Part shown: piece by piece, positions 1-11,275 of the stretch | Numbering within the stretch: the first letter of the stretch is position 1 | Layout: each line of letters begins with the position of its first letter | Assembly: GCA_031763025.1 (NCBI GenBank) | Contig: JASSKH010000027.1 | Coordinates: 7,748,241-7,812,240, forward strand | DNA length: 64,000 nucleotides | Reading direction: 5' to 3' | Source: Macrocystis pyrifera | Lineage: Eukaryota; Sar; Phaeophyceae; Laminariales; Laminariaceae | Notes under the pieces: generated by a model | Database searches by the model: none | What the model was told of the DNA's origin: nothing | Seen by the model: the letters and a program-made list of their open reading frames with translations, nothing else | Position numbers and translations under genes: made by a program

Positions 1-2040
1 TGCAATATCTGCCCTCGTTGCGTTTAAGTCACTTTCTGCGCGATAGCTCAGCCCACTAGACCCGGCGAGGGAAGGCTCACGCCGCTGCATATGCAGGTTA
101 ACGGCGTACAGCAGACAGTGATTGTGAGAGCGTGTACGCTCTCAAAGCAATTTTGTTATGGTGAATTTGAGCTGGCGCAGCGGCTTCCGAGGGCGGCCGG
201 TTCCTGAAGTGGTGCTGCTGGCGAGTAGATGGCAGGTTATTAGATGCTTGCATCAGTGCTGCTATAGTCAATGCTTGCCGTTTGTTGTATACAGATACTA
301 CCAATATCGGAGGTGAAGGGATCAGTCGGGGGGGCGTGGTCCACGGATAGAGAACGTATCACTTGGAGAGGGGACGACACTTTTGTTTAGCTGTACAATA
401 GTAAGTAGACAACCATCCCAATTTTGGAGGTCGTTCACTACCGCAGTTGTCGGTGCCCAGATTTACGAAGCACATTGTTTATGCCGTGGTATGTCGTGGA
501 AGGGCGTGATGTTTCGAACCAATACCTCGGAATGCTGTGCGCATGGATGTACATGAAACGAGCCTGACGGCACGGGATGAACCCCCTCGTCTCGTTGCCG
601 GTTTCGCACGGGCGTAGAAAGCCATGATGAAGCGCGGCGGTGTGGACGGGAAACGGCTGTACGAGCGGCATAAGGGACCCCTGCATAGCACTGAAGCGTT
701 CTCGATTGTTTACTTGAAACAATATAGAGAAAAGCCAAACGGAAGCCGCCACGTAATGCTCAACCGCAATGTTTGAAGTTTGGGCCAATGCGGCAGTGCG
801 TTCGAGGCAGTCTTCTTGCTTCAGTAGCCATGGCCTCACCTTCCGCGTGGGCTGGTGGGGTCACCCTTCGCGAATAGGCAAAAACGTTTTTTTTCCTCGG
901 CGGGCTTTGATGGACATGATCATAGACCTCTCTTCTTAACGTGGGTTAGATGAACTTTTTCTGGTAGATGCCAGACCCGTTATTGGGGGGTGGGTAGAGG
1001 TGGTGTCCTCGCTTGACTCTCCTTCTCCCCTGTTTTTCTTGGTGAAGATTGCAATAATTTTATGGGCTGAGATGGGCGAGATTCCTCGTACCTCTGTGGT
1101 GGAACAGGGGCTGTGGGGTTCTGGGATAATTATTTGTCCGAATTTTGATAATTCAGCAGATCACGTTGTTACGGTAAGTGCTTAGGTAGTTCGGAATGAG
1201 TCAAGCGGCTTGACCCCCGCTGCTGCTGCCTTTTTCATCCCATTTCATACTGCTCGCAGGTGGATTCGCAGGGTTGGTACACGTTGCAATATTACACAGA
1301 TTGGTTGCCGAAGCCTAGCCGTGACCAGCTCTATTCGGGAATTCGTTGAGTTACCGCTGCCATACCTTGTCCCCATGATCTCGGCGCTGCGACTTCCGCA
1401 TGTGGTCCGACCTGATGTATCACCATGAAGTTTTGGGGGTTTTCGCCTTTTGCGTAGTGGTACTGTAGCCAATGACTTATCATCCTGCTAGCACGCGGGG
1501 TAATGCTGCGTCGGGCCTTACTTGGTGACTGCATCGACAAGGGTTTCATGTCGCTTGCCTCCTCGCGAACTTGTCCATATTATATTCATATGAGTGTTTT
1601 GCTGAAATAGGTCCGTTGTTCCCAGCGTCGCATCACCGCCGCTGTTGTTGGCAACTTTCACCCCTGCGCTGGGTTATTTTGGTAGAATCACGACGAGTGA
1701 TGCTTTCTCCGACAAAAAAAGCAGTGTGGGATAATCAATACCTCGTACGTACCAGGCACCTCGTTAGTGGTGGTAGAGAAACGCGAGGAAGCGCTTGCGT
1801 AGCCATGTAGAGGCAGCCGTTACCGTCCTAGCCAGCGCTTCCGCTCACAGCTATACGCGTGGCCAACATAAAGTCTCGATAATTTTTCCAACTATAAATA
1901 GTACTTTTCTCCGTTGAGTGTATTGTGAAAATCTCCAGACTCCTCGCGAAGGCCCCATCCACCGTCCACATCTAGTATGTACGTTACCGGTATGACGTGT
2001 GGATTGTGTAGAGCCTAACACGTCAGCCACCGCAAAAACA
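1..2040. other. No supported gene; unresolved sequence
   Basis: I see no exon with convincing splice sites or family similarity here. The longest open frames are a 133-codon one on the minus strand (438-839) and a 116-codon one on the minus strand (1851-2201), both of unremarkable composition. Chance open frames of this size are expected at this GC content. Confidence 0.4.
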
Positions 2041-2042
2041 AT

Positions 2043-2171
2043 ATGGCGCCAAAGAAGAAAGTACCTCCGGCAGGTGACAAACCAGGAGTTGAGAGCACCT
2101 GGGACAACAAGACGCTCATACAACGCATCTGTACAGCATGTTATCGCAGCAACATTTCGTCGTCGCTTTAA
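2043..2171 (+). CDS. Possible short ORF or first exon, 42 aa
   Basis: An ATG-initiated frame of 42 residues starts MAPKKKVPPAGDKPG, a lysine-rich start followed by an acidic/polar stretch, and ends in TAA. The composition looks more protein-like than its surroundings. A splice donor before the stop is not obvious, and I find no clear second exon downstream. It may be the first exon of a gene disrupted by the small palindromic element at 2325, a microprotein, or chance. Not recognised. Confidence 0.2.
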   Translation: MAPKKKVPPAGDKPGVESTWDNKTLIQRICTACYRSNISSSL

Positions 2172-2324
2172 GTCGTGCCAGGTGTAAGGTTTGGGATTCA
2201 TGAGGCCCCACCACTGCGATCAGCCGGAGACTCTCACCGAGGGCTACCCCCGCGATGATTCAATGGAAATCAACGCGGCATCTTATCGCAGAGAGTAGCA
2301 ACTCTGGTAAAATAAACACTATTA

Positions 2325-2427
2325 CGGGGGACCACATTAAATAGGACCCACGGTACACACAACATACTATATATTTACCTATTTTTACTAACAATATTTG
2401 GTTCTATTTACTATGTATGGTCCCCCG
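2325..2427. mobile_element. Short palindromic MITE, copy 1
   Basis: About 103 bp with long inverted ends: CGGGGGACC at the left and GGTCCCCCG at the right, with TAAATAGG/CTATTTA continuing the pairing inward. A second copy lies at 3545-3645. No coding capacity. The superfamily cannot be assigned because target-site duplications are not clear. Confidence 0.6.
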
Positions 2428-2476
2428 CAATACTGCAAACAAACTAATAACCGATGTCGTGGTCGACGCATGTCGC

Positions 2477-2965
2477 TCACAACGACGAGCGGACGAGATG
2501 GTCTGCTTTTCCAAACAGTGACCTACTCTCTCGTGCTGCGCTAAGCCACCGAGGATGCAGGTGCCATTGACTTGCTCCTCGTGGACTTTCCAGCAGGATT
2601 TCTTCCCCTCCGGAGTTGCTCTTCGTGCATCCCCGCACTGGGTCGATATTATCTCTTTTCGTCGTTGCTTTATTTCGTACATTGTTCGGGATTAATGAGG
2701 CCTCTCTGCTACGGCAAGATATCACACCCATACTTGTTGTATTTTTGCTTTCCTCAACGCCTTGAGTTTGAATAGTATCTTGACCTCCTTGCCGCGGATT
2801 TCTTCTTAACCTGGTTATCCCCAAGCTTCTATGTACCTTGGCTTCTATATTAGTGGATTCGGCTGCGGTTGTCCCGTGGGAATGCTGTGCATGAGCGTGC
2901 ACACTGTGCCCGGACAGTAGCAAGACGCCCGCCTCTATGAACGCTATTTCGCGAGAATGCTTCAC
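2477..2965 (-). other. Unrecognised 162-codon minus-strand open frame
   Basis: A single open frame of 162 codons with a basic, serine-rich composition and no recognisable domain, lying between a palindromic MITE and a T-family element. No splice sites tie it to neighbours. It could be a fragment of a decayed mobile element or chance. Confidence 0.2.
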
Positions 2966-2981
2966 CCCCGCCGCGTCCTCG

Positions 2982-3302
2982 TGTTAAGGTCTTAATCCGT
3001 TGGGCTAAAAGGTTAACCAATCGCCTACCCAATCTAAGCCTCATAGCACTCTCCCCCCCTGGAACGGACCGGATATACGGGTCGACGCGTGACACCAACA
3101 CGCGGTTCCAATTTCTGGGGAGCCAGAAGTATTATTTCAGATTCTTGACGTGAGGGAATTCGATTTCATGGTGGACGTGAGATTCGAACTCACGACCAAC
3201 GACCCATGTCCTGCCGTCGTCGCCATTTGTTAAGGTTTTAGTCCGTTGGGCTAAAGGTAGAAGGTTAACCAATCGCCTATACCCAATCTAAGCCTCATAA
3301 CA
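2982..3302 (-). mobile_element. T-family TRIM-like element, copy 1
   Basis: About 320 bp. A ~73 bp terminal direct repeat (TGTTAAGG...CATAACA on this strand) stands at both ends. Flanking 4-bp target duplications are CTCG on both sides. Read on the minus strand the order is terminal repeat, primer-binding-like site, tRNA-like stretch, core, purine tract, terminal repeat. No protein-coding capacity. It looks whole for a non-autonomous element; treated as a fossil relative of LTR retrotransposons. Confidence 0.75.
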
Positions 3303-3306
3303 CTCG

Positions 3307-3544
3307 GACGCTGTAACCCTGTATTTGTCTGCGACGGTTACGGGCTTCCCCTCCATATACTGCATGCTATCTCTTCTCATCCTGCAGCTTTTTTTTGAGA
3401 CAAAACTCTGCGAGAGGAGGGGTAGAGATCCCCCCAACGAGGACATAGTATGTAGCAACCTGCCCATTTCAGGCAGGCGGTGGATCGAACAGTTATAGTT
3501 CTTGTTCGTAGATCTATCGGACTCCATGCCGAAAGATCACTATT
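3307..3544. other. Unresolved spacer
   Basis: Between T copy 1 and the second small MITE. No gene or repeat recognised. Confidence 0.3.
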
Positions 3545-3645
3545 AAGGGGGACCATAGTAAATAGGACCTACGGTACAGACAAAGACCTGTATATTTACC
3601 TATGTTTACTAACAATATTAAGTCCTATTTACTATAGTTCCCCGT
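3545..3645. mobile_element. Short palindromic MITE, copy 2
   Basis: Second copy of the element at 2325, with AGGGGGACC at the left end and a slightly changed GTTCCCCG at the right. The internal stretch TATATTTACCTAT...TACTAACAATATT is shared with copy 1. Confidence 0.6.
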
Positions 3646-3649
3646 AATG

Positions 3650-4230
3650 CTAATTTCCACAATATCACAACCTAGAGGAGAAAGACCCGCAAAGCCACGA
3701 CGTCGTGATTGAAAATTTGAATTTTGAAGTAATCAGGAATATTTCTGGCTGTTTCAAGCAAAAAAAAAAAAACGCTTCAACCATGAATGCTGTACGAGTA
3801 TGCAATAGCTGCTCGAATATCACATATTTTATACCTGGTATTATATATACAAGGCGCTTCGCTCCGCGGGCGGCCTACGCCGCCTGCTACGCTCGCTCAG
3901 GAAGGAAAAGTACATCAAATTATGAGAAGCGGACAGAGATCCATGATTGCATGTATATTTTTTCATGATTCTAGTTGCAAACTGGCGACTTGATGATGCC
4001 AAGAGTCCCGCCGCGATGCTTCAGGAGAAAACAGTTCGGACGCCACATTCGCTTCGCGTCGCGGGCGGTTTTCCGCTACGTTCACTCATATGTCCTACGT
4101 ACGTACATACCCCAGATAGGGTACTTATTTTCTCAATTTTAATACGCTCAATGTACTCGTATGTACGAAAGAGAAAAACAGCAACAGCACGGCACAACAG
4201 CACCGCCAAAACAATGGAAATGAAAAAAAA
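3650..4230. other. AT-rich unresolved segment with two short GC-rich repeats
   Basis: Two related GC-rich stretches of about 45 bp (near 3851-3900 and 4045-4090, each with CTTCGC...GCGGGCGG and CTACG.TC.CTCA) interrupt otherwise plain sequence. No exon recognised. Confidence 0.3.
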
Positions 4231-4234
4231 AACC

Positions 4235-4835
4235 GAAAAATTGGGAAATAAAAAAAATCCCCGCCCCCTCTCGTGTAATAATTTCCTGCCTGATTGAAAC
4301 ACCTTATACCGGTCAAAAAAGAAAAAATAAAGAAATCGACCAGCAGAGCTTCTCTCTCCCGCCTCGTACGCCGCCCGCCCCTCTCGCGACCATCTCGCCA
4401 CCGATTTGGTCCGGGTAAAGCTTTCCTCCCCCTCCTTGCCACAGTGAGCCCCGTCCCCCGTGTACCGCGTCGGGTGAAGTCCGATGCTCACCGTGGCCCT
4501 CGTTCGCAGCTCGACAATGTTGGTCCTCAGACTGCCTCGCTTTCTCTGTGATTTTTAGTTTCGTCGCAAAAATAAGCACCGTTTCAATTTTATTCTGCTT
4601 ATCAAAACGACCCTTATATACTCGTACATAGTATAACCGGAACTACACCAGGAGGCCAGACAGAACCCATGCATACTTCTCTCGTGTCTCGACGCACACG
4701 CGACGCCTAGCCACGAAAACGGCGACCGCGCTCCTTGCAACCCCGCCTCTACCCCACCACCACCCGCTGGCACTCGCGACGGTGCCGCGCTCGCCCGCGG
4801 TGCCGTGCTCGGAGTACACGCACGCACACGAAACG
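4235..4835 (+). repeat. Repeat family E, copy 1
   Basis: About 600 bp that recurs in the same orientation at 15780-16350. Shared landmarks include GGTAAAGCTTTCCTCC, AGGAGGCCAGACAGA and the end ACGCACACGAAACGAAAG. Frames open in one copy are not reliably open in the other, so I do not call it coding. Class unknown. Confidence 0.7.
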
Positions 4836-5864
4836 AAAGAAGAAAAAAGGAAAAAAGGACTGAAAGTGCCAAGAGAAATGGAAAAAACAAAGACCCGCTG
4901 GAAAGGTCCGGCAAGTAATAAAAGGAGGCGATTTCCAAGTGGGAGCTCTGAGAGGCCAGGGATATACCAACCGAGCACGCTCAGAGAGTGAGATGTCTGT
5001 AAGTGGTTCTATACCGGTACCAGGTACCGGTATTTGGTATTAAGAAATAGGCAAAAAGTGCATAGATAGCCCATTGAGTCACTGCTTCGTAAGATGCGGT
5101 TCAAGTATGTTACACCGCATCCTGAGCCACGAGATATTTAGAAGACCTTTCAATAGTTCTTGCGGAATACAAATCATTTAAGGAAGGGTATTTGGTTTAT
5201 ATAGTAACGGCATCTACGCTATTTTGTCAGAAGGCACGCATAATAATAATAGTTCTTGCATTCGACGAGATGCAGCGACAAGCCGTCGATCGACGTTGCT
5301 GTAAGAGGACATCAGACATCAAGATTGAGGAACTGGAGTGTTTGCACACACCCCCACGTTCACTCTTCTCAACCGCATCTAAACGTCTTATTGTTCATCG
5401 TTTTGTTGGCCCATCAAGCGCCACTTTCTACCTAACATGCACACATATTCTACATCATCAGTGATGCCCGAGCTCGTCCAACAACGGCACGGCGTTAGCC
5501 TCCGAAGACTCTTGCCGGTCAGCCATCTGAGTGTCTGTTCAATACATTCGTAATAATACCGACCGTAATAAACAACAGCAGAAGAAGAAGCGGATGGCAT
5601 GTATAGCCAGTTTTTTTGTGAAGTGCCTAGGCTGTAGGACTGTGTCTGGCGCTAGCGTCGAAATTTGTGTTCCGACCAACCACAGTAGGCGCGCCTTCAA
5701 AAATCAGAAAGGTCAACGATAGCCAGATGTTTCCGTAAGAAAAAAATATTTTTTCATCATTTTTTTTCGGAACGAAACGGTTCTACGTACGGTAACTCCA
5801 AGGCTTGTGTCTGTAAAAAGGCTTTGCGCGAAAAATACTCTTTGAAATTCGAAGAATTTACTGG
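4836..5864. other. No gene seen
   Basis: Mixed-composition sequence with a tandem run of the TACC(A/T)GGTA motif near 5010-5040. The short open frames lack splice sites or family features. Confidence 0.35.
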
Positions 5865-5868
5865 GTAG

Positions 5869-6899
5869 TGTTATGATACTGCCTTGAATGAGGTTGAAAG
5901 TTCGGTAATTTCCCGGGTTCAGACACTGGGATCGTATTTGTAATACTTAGAAGGCCTATCTAACGTGGAAAACCTGGAGTTTTCCAGAGGGGCAAGAGCT
6001 TGGTCTCAGTCTCCGCGTGCACGAAAGGAATAAAACTGCTCTTCTTCTATCTCTAAGCAACCAAGACACGTGAGTACCAACGAGAGTACCGACTTAATAG
6101 GCAAACCTGACCAGGGATACAAAGTGTCCCGCCTGCATGATCTTAACAAGTGGCGTCGATGTGTTTTGGTTTTGGTTTTTTTTTGGGTTGGGTTGGGGAC
6201 GGTTTTTGCGTATTTTGTCCTGCCTACCCCCCCCGCTCAGTGTCGGGGCTGGTCTGGGTAATCGGGCCACTCATTTGTGGCACAGGACGCGTTTCCTGAG
6301 TAGTGGGTTGGGTTTAGGTGGTTCTTGCCGTCTTCCGTATTATTTTTCTTCTTGTTTTTGGTATTCACTTCTCGTTTTTCCATGCAACTTCCTTACCCCC
6401 CCCCCCGGTGCGGATGGCATAGCGATGGCTTTCGTTGACGATTTCTTCCTGCCCCTTACGGCTAGGTCTTCCCTTTACTTTTTTACGTACTTTGCCGGCT
6501 TCGTTGCCTTGCCGTTCAAAGATGTGGGAGTGGGTTTTGAGGAGCCGCATCTTCGACTCATGTTCTAGCTCGTGGAATCGGGGTTTCCATGAATTCCCAT
6601 AATTCTGCATATACGGCTCATCAGAGTGGGCTAGTGTTATGATACTGCTTTGCATGAGGTTGAAATCTCGGTAATTCCCTGGGTTCAGGCACTGGGAACG
6701 TACTTGTAGTACTTGGAAGGCGTATCTTAGTTGGAAAACCAGGGTTTTCCAGAGACGCACGAGCTTGGTCTCAGTCTCCGCGTGAATAAAACTGCTCTTC
6801 TATCGCTAAGCAAGCAACACACGTGAGTACCAACGATTACCGACTTAAAAGGCAGACCTGTCCAGGGATACAAAGTGTCCCGCAACCTTGACCTTAACA
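5869..6899 (+). mobile_element. L-family non-autonomous LTR-type element, copy 1
   Basis: Two direct terminal repeats of about 280 bp (5869-6148) and 265 bp (6635-6899), starting TGTTATGATACTG and ending CTTAACA, enclose about 490 bp. Target duplications of 4 bp (GTAG) flank it. A primer-binding-like site starting TGGCGTCG follows the left repeat and a purine-rich stretch precedes the right one. The repeats are visibly diverged from each other, so the insertion is older than copy 2. No recognised protein domain; a fossil relative of LTR retrotransposons. Confidence 0.75.
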
Positions 6900-7790
6900 G
6901 TAGACGGGGGTGGTATAGCATACACCTAACTACCCCCCCCCCCCCGCCTGGGAGGGGCCGGATTTTTTCCCCGTATTTTGTTGTGTCTTGGGTATGGTAT
7001 GCGTGACAGTCTCCGCCAACGACAGCCGTATGCTATCTTCACATCAAGTTAAATAACGTGACATCGTATCGCATCCCTCGTACGACAAAATATACCTGGT
7101 ATTGTTCTGCTTTGCTACTTAGTTGTATACTGTATGGTCATGTGGTTAACAGGACATACAATTTAGTGGGAAGTACTCGCAGTTCAGCGCAGTCTTGAGA
7201 ATTACCGTTCCACGGCTTAGCCAGCATTCGATGACGTACCAGGCAATAAATTACCGCTAAGAGCTGATTCCACACTGAAACCAAGTCATGTCGAAAGGAA
7301 CGGTGAAATCTACTGTACATTTGTTCCCTCAAAAGCTCAGAATTTCACGCGTTTTTTTCGAATTAAAAGTTAGACCCTGAAACTTCGCACACATCTTCCG
7401 TCCTACTGTGCCGAGGGGAGCAATTTTTTGTTTTTATTCGCTAAATATCCAGGGTCCCAGAAAGCTCATTATCCAGAAAAACAAACAAGATCCATGCTTT
7501 CGTGTACTTGCAGTGTTGGTATAGCAACAAGAACGGGGAGGGACGGTCGACGGAACTAGTATGCACCTGCCTGCCGCCGGTTGTATGTTAGTTATCCTAT
7601 GAAGCAAATGTCGGTTGTGCGGAGAAACACGCACGATGCTTCACACAAAAGTATACGACAAATTGACAGAGATCTCGGTACCGCAAGATTCCACCAGGAG
7701 GGGGTCGTGATCCCCAACAACCACAACTCCGTATCCGATGTATTTTCTATAGCGGGGTTTCTTGATACAGCGTTTGTACGCACGACGGAC
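6900..7790. other. No gene seen
   Basis: No exon, repeat or RNA gene is recognised here apart from one ATACCTGGTAT motif at 7092. Confidence 0.35.
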
Positions 7791-8224
7791 ACACAGCATT
7801 CGAATATGTCTGTACGACACAGAGTTTTGTTTTCAACAATAAACTAAGAAAATGCACATCATCAGCTGTGAGTTCAACCGATCGGTCGACACTGAACTTT
7901 GCAAGGTGCGTGATGACCGTTCGCGCGTTCTCCATTAAATATTTCCCCCGCGATTGACAACTGGGCCAGAGAGCTGACGCTCCGCCATCGCACGTCGCGA
8001 GCTCGCATGCTCTTGTGTACTTGTGGTGTTGGTATTGCAGTATGGTATATCTACTCGCTCCTCCTGCTCTATCGCCCTGAAGGCGTGTTCTTGTGCCCTT
8101 GACGCTTTGCCATCGCTCGTCGCGCGCTTGCGTGCTCTTGTTGTGTGCTTGTGGTGTAACGATGGTATACAGCTGACGTGCATTTCGTAGTGTTTTATGA
8201 AAAAGTAATAGACAGATAAATAAT

Positions 8225-8510
8225 TAGACAGAAGATGTCTGTACCATACAGAGGATCGCAACATAAAAGCGAAAGCTGGAAGTCAGCTCTGACAACTCCA
8301 CACACAGGGCACCCGATGAGGTGTGGTTTGGACGATGACGATCACCTCCACGAGGGCTTCGACCTGATGCGTGTGGCATGGGCGTAGCCGTTTCGAAAGA
8401 AATTTGTCCGTGGGTGACCATAGATAGAGTGACCCTTATGCGGACAGACAGACAGACAGACAAGTTGTCTGCATCCGTTAGAGAGACCACAAGTGTACCA
8501 CTTGTGGAAC
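8225..8510 (-). repeat. Repeat family D unit
   Basis: A ~290 bp unit sharing the stretch GCTACGCCCATGCC with units at 8950-9292, 37645-37875 and 37900-38200. It ends at a 9-bp-arm palindrome (CCACAAGTG, TAC spacer, CACTTGTGG). No coding capacity recognised. Confidence 0.6.
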
Positions 8511-8744
8511 TAGGGGGAAAACAGCCTTCCGGAAGGCGGCTTCCACCGACTGCTGAGCGTTACAGCCTTGCAGTCTTGCAGAGGATGGCCTGCCTGCAGA
8601 AGTACTTAACGTGAAGCTACGCACCGCCTAACTCTCGGCTTAGACTGACTCCCCTACTGCGAATACTAATTTAGTTTAGACCCCTTTAGGACCACACTAT
8701 CGTTTTAGAGGTCAGAGTACCCACCAGGTACCAGGTACCAGGGA

Positions 8745-8935
8745 GGGCCAGAAGCAAGGATGGGGGGGCTGCCGGCAGGGAAGGAGGAGAGAGGGAGGAA
8801 GGGAGACAGGGAGCGAGGGAGGGAGGGAGGGAGCAAGGGAGGGATGGAGAAAGGGAGGGAGGGAGGGAGGGAGGGAGAGGAGGAGGGAGGGTGGGTGGGA
8901 GGGACGGAAAGAAGCCGGGAGAAGGGAGGAACGGA
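8745..8935. repeat. GGGA-rich low-complexity tract
   Basis: About 190 bp dominated by GGGA and GGA units on the plus strand. The serine/proline-rich open frames on the opposite strand are a by-product of the repeat. Confidence 0.85.
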
Positions 8936-8949
8936 CGAAAACCTTTGCC

Positions 8950-9292
8950 ACTGTTGTGCCGCCGATCGCTCGTAGCACAGTTCCAGAATCCCGCATGAAA
9001 ATAGAGCTGACAAACAATTTTTCCGCTGGCCTCGGGCGAGCTCACGTCCCGTCACCCCGATTGGGATGCTGGAAGTCAACTCTGACAACTCCACCCACAG
9101 GGCACCTGATGAGGTGTGGTTTGAACCATGATGATCGCCTCCGCGAGGGCTTCGACCTGATGCGTGCGGCATGGGCGTAGCCGTTTCGAAATAATTGTTC
9201 CGTTGGTGACCATACATAGAGTGACCCTCATCGGACAGACACTTTTTCTGCAGCCGTTCTAGAGACCACAAGTGTACCACTTGTGGAATGAA
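8950..9292 (-). repeat. Repeat family D unit
   Basis: Second D unit in this arm, again ending in the CCACAAGTG/CACTTGTGG palindrome (about 9268-9288) and carrying the shared central stretch. Confidence 0.6.
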
Positions 9293-9834
9293 TTGCTCGC
9301 GCGAAGCGTGAAACAAAGACGTTACAAAAAGGCGGTTTTCTCGGGCGAGCTACAGTACAAAACACTGAATAAGGACGAGGAAAAAAAATAAACAGGAAAG
9401 CTGGTCCAGCCTGAATTTCAAATTCGGGAAAGGTACGATATAAACTAACTGCAGTATATCCGCTCTCGAATTTCTTATTGTCATTGCCCTCGATGAAAGG
9501 CATTCGAGCACTGTTCTCAGTTTGCTAGTCTTTTTTTTGTGAAGTTGCAGTTAGAGTTGATGCGAGTGTCTAGAGAGACCAGTCGGCACCGGCACAGACG
9601 GCACCCCAGCAGGCGGGGTTTGGCTCAGACTGAACGTTTGTTTTTTTCCTAGGAAAATCTAGAAAACAAGGCTCGCGCGCCTCATTGTTAAATCCGAACG
9701 GTTGCTATAGTACGGGACAAAGTGATATGCCACAGTACAGCAGGACGATAGCACGGCGGGAGCAGGACGCTCCACCCCCCAAAAACAGTCAACAATAGCG
9801 TGTAGCTTGCCTGGTCCATACGGCGGTAGTGTAT

Positions 9835-11275
9835 TGTTAGGGTCTTAGTCTGTTGGGCTAAAGGTAAAAGGTTAACCAATCGCTTACCCAATCTAAGCCT
9901 CATAACACTCTCCCCCCCTGGAACGGATCGGCTATACGGGTCGACGCGTGACACCAACACGCGGTTGCAATTTCTGGGGATCCAGAAGTATTTTTTCAGA
10001 TTCTTGACACGAGGAAATTCACTTTTCTTTAAAAAGCGATTTCATGGTGGACGTGAGATTCGAACTCACGACCAACGACCCATGTCCTGCCGACGACGCC
10101 ATTTGTTAAGGTCTTAGTCTCTTAGGCTAAAGGTAAAAAGTTAACCAATCACCTACCCAATCTAAGCCTCATAACACTTTCCTCCTCCTGGAGGGCGGCG
10201 CGCGACCGCCATTTGCAGTGGAGCTGGTACGCGGCCGGTCTCGGCCATTAGACGGTGGTGGGAGAAGCATCATGGGCCTTCCTGAGGCTGACCACTAGAG
10301 CCATCGTGTAGGCCCGGCGCTGCTGGGCCGCGCAGGAAACATCCGACATTTCCAGCCAAGCGTCGTTAACCGAGAGGCCTTCGGTCGGCATCTCGCGTCG
10401 GAGTAACGGCGAGCGGTTTCTGGCACCCGGCAATGGTCACGTATCGCACGCCGATTGGCTCCGCCGCTACAGCAACACTGTACTTCCCAACGGGGCGCAC
10501 TTTTGGTACAAGGGCGACGACGGTCTTTGGTGGCTCGGGAAAATCAGCGCAACTACACCGACGGATGGAGTATATTTGGTTCGAGTTTTGGACGACCCGG
10601 GACCAATCAAGCTTCCTCTTTCTCCGGCGCGCTACACGACTTCGACGAGAGCTGTACGAGGTTCTTGGTGTCTGCAAATTCACTTGGCTAGCGCGTTTAC
10701 ACGGGGGGTATAGCGTAACGTAGATGAATCTCGAGGTGCCGCCGTGGACAGCTGATTTTCGCTTCTTGACTGCACTCGTTATTGAGTTTTTTTTTTGTCG
10801 TCTTGCTGGGCCTTGGGGGATGAATTTTTGTCTGCCCGATATGTTTCTGGTGTTTTTTTTTTTTTTTTTTGGACTGGGTTGAGGATGTGTTTTTACGTAT
10901 TCTGTCCTGCCGTCGACGCCATTTGTTAAGGTCTAAGTCCGTTGGGCTAAAGGTAAAAGGTTAAACAATCACCTACCCAATCTAAGCCTCATAACACTCC
11001 CCCCCCCCCTGGAACGGACCGGGTATACGGGTCGACGCGTGACACCAACACGCGGTTCAAATTTCTGGGGATCCAGAAGTATTATTTCAGATTCTTGACA
11101 TGAGGAAATTCACTTTTCTTCAAAAAATGATCTCATGGTGGACGTGAGATTCGAACTCACGACCAACTACCCATGTCGTGCCGTCGACGCCATTTGTTAG
11201 GGTCTTAGTCTGTTGGGCTAAAGGTAAAAGATTAACCAATCGCCTACCCAATCTAAGCCTCTTAACCTCATAACA
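9835..11275 (-). mobile_element. T-family composite: two T units joined by captured sequence
   Basis: Four copies of the ~73 bp terminal repeat (near 9835, 10105, 10925 and 11197) and two T cores bracket about 750 bp of other DNA. One pair of 4-bp target duplications (GTAT at 9831 and 11276) encloses the entire 1.44 kb, and the uninterrupted target is visible in the other duplication arm near 42745. The middle holds a fragment of the L-family interior (about 10750-10920) and a coding-like stretch (about 10435-10690) containing GDDGLWWLGKI, which resembles a small Tudor/chromo-like fold but is not firmly identified. Treated as a fossil. Confidence 0.65.

Noticed and set aside
3170-3205. A tRNA gene, from the T-arm-like stretch GTGAGATTCGAACTCAC
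   Set aside because: It recurs in all T elements, has no matching 5' acceptor strand or anticodon arm, and is better explained as part of the element.
8686-9316. Proline/serine-rich proteins opposite the GGGA tract
   Set aside because: They arise from a simple repeat and lack any non-repeat domain.
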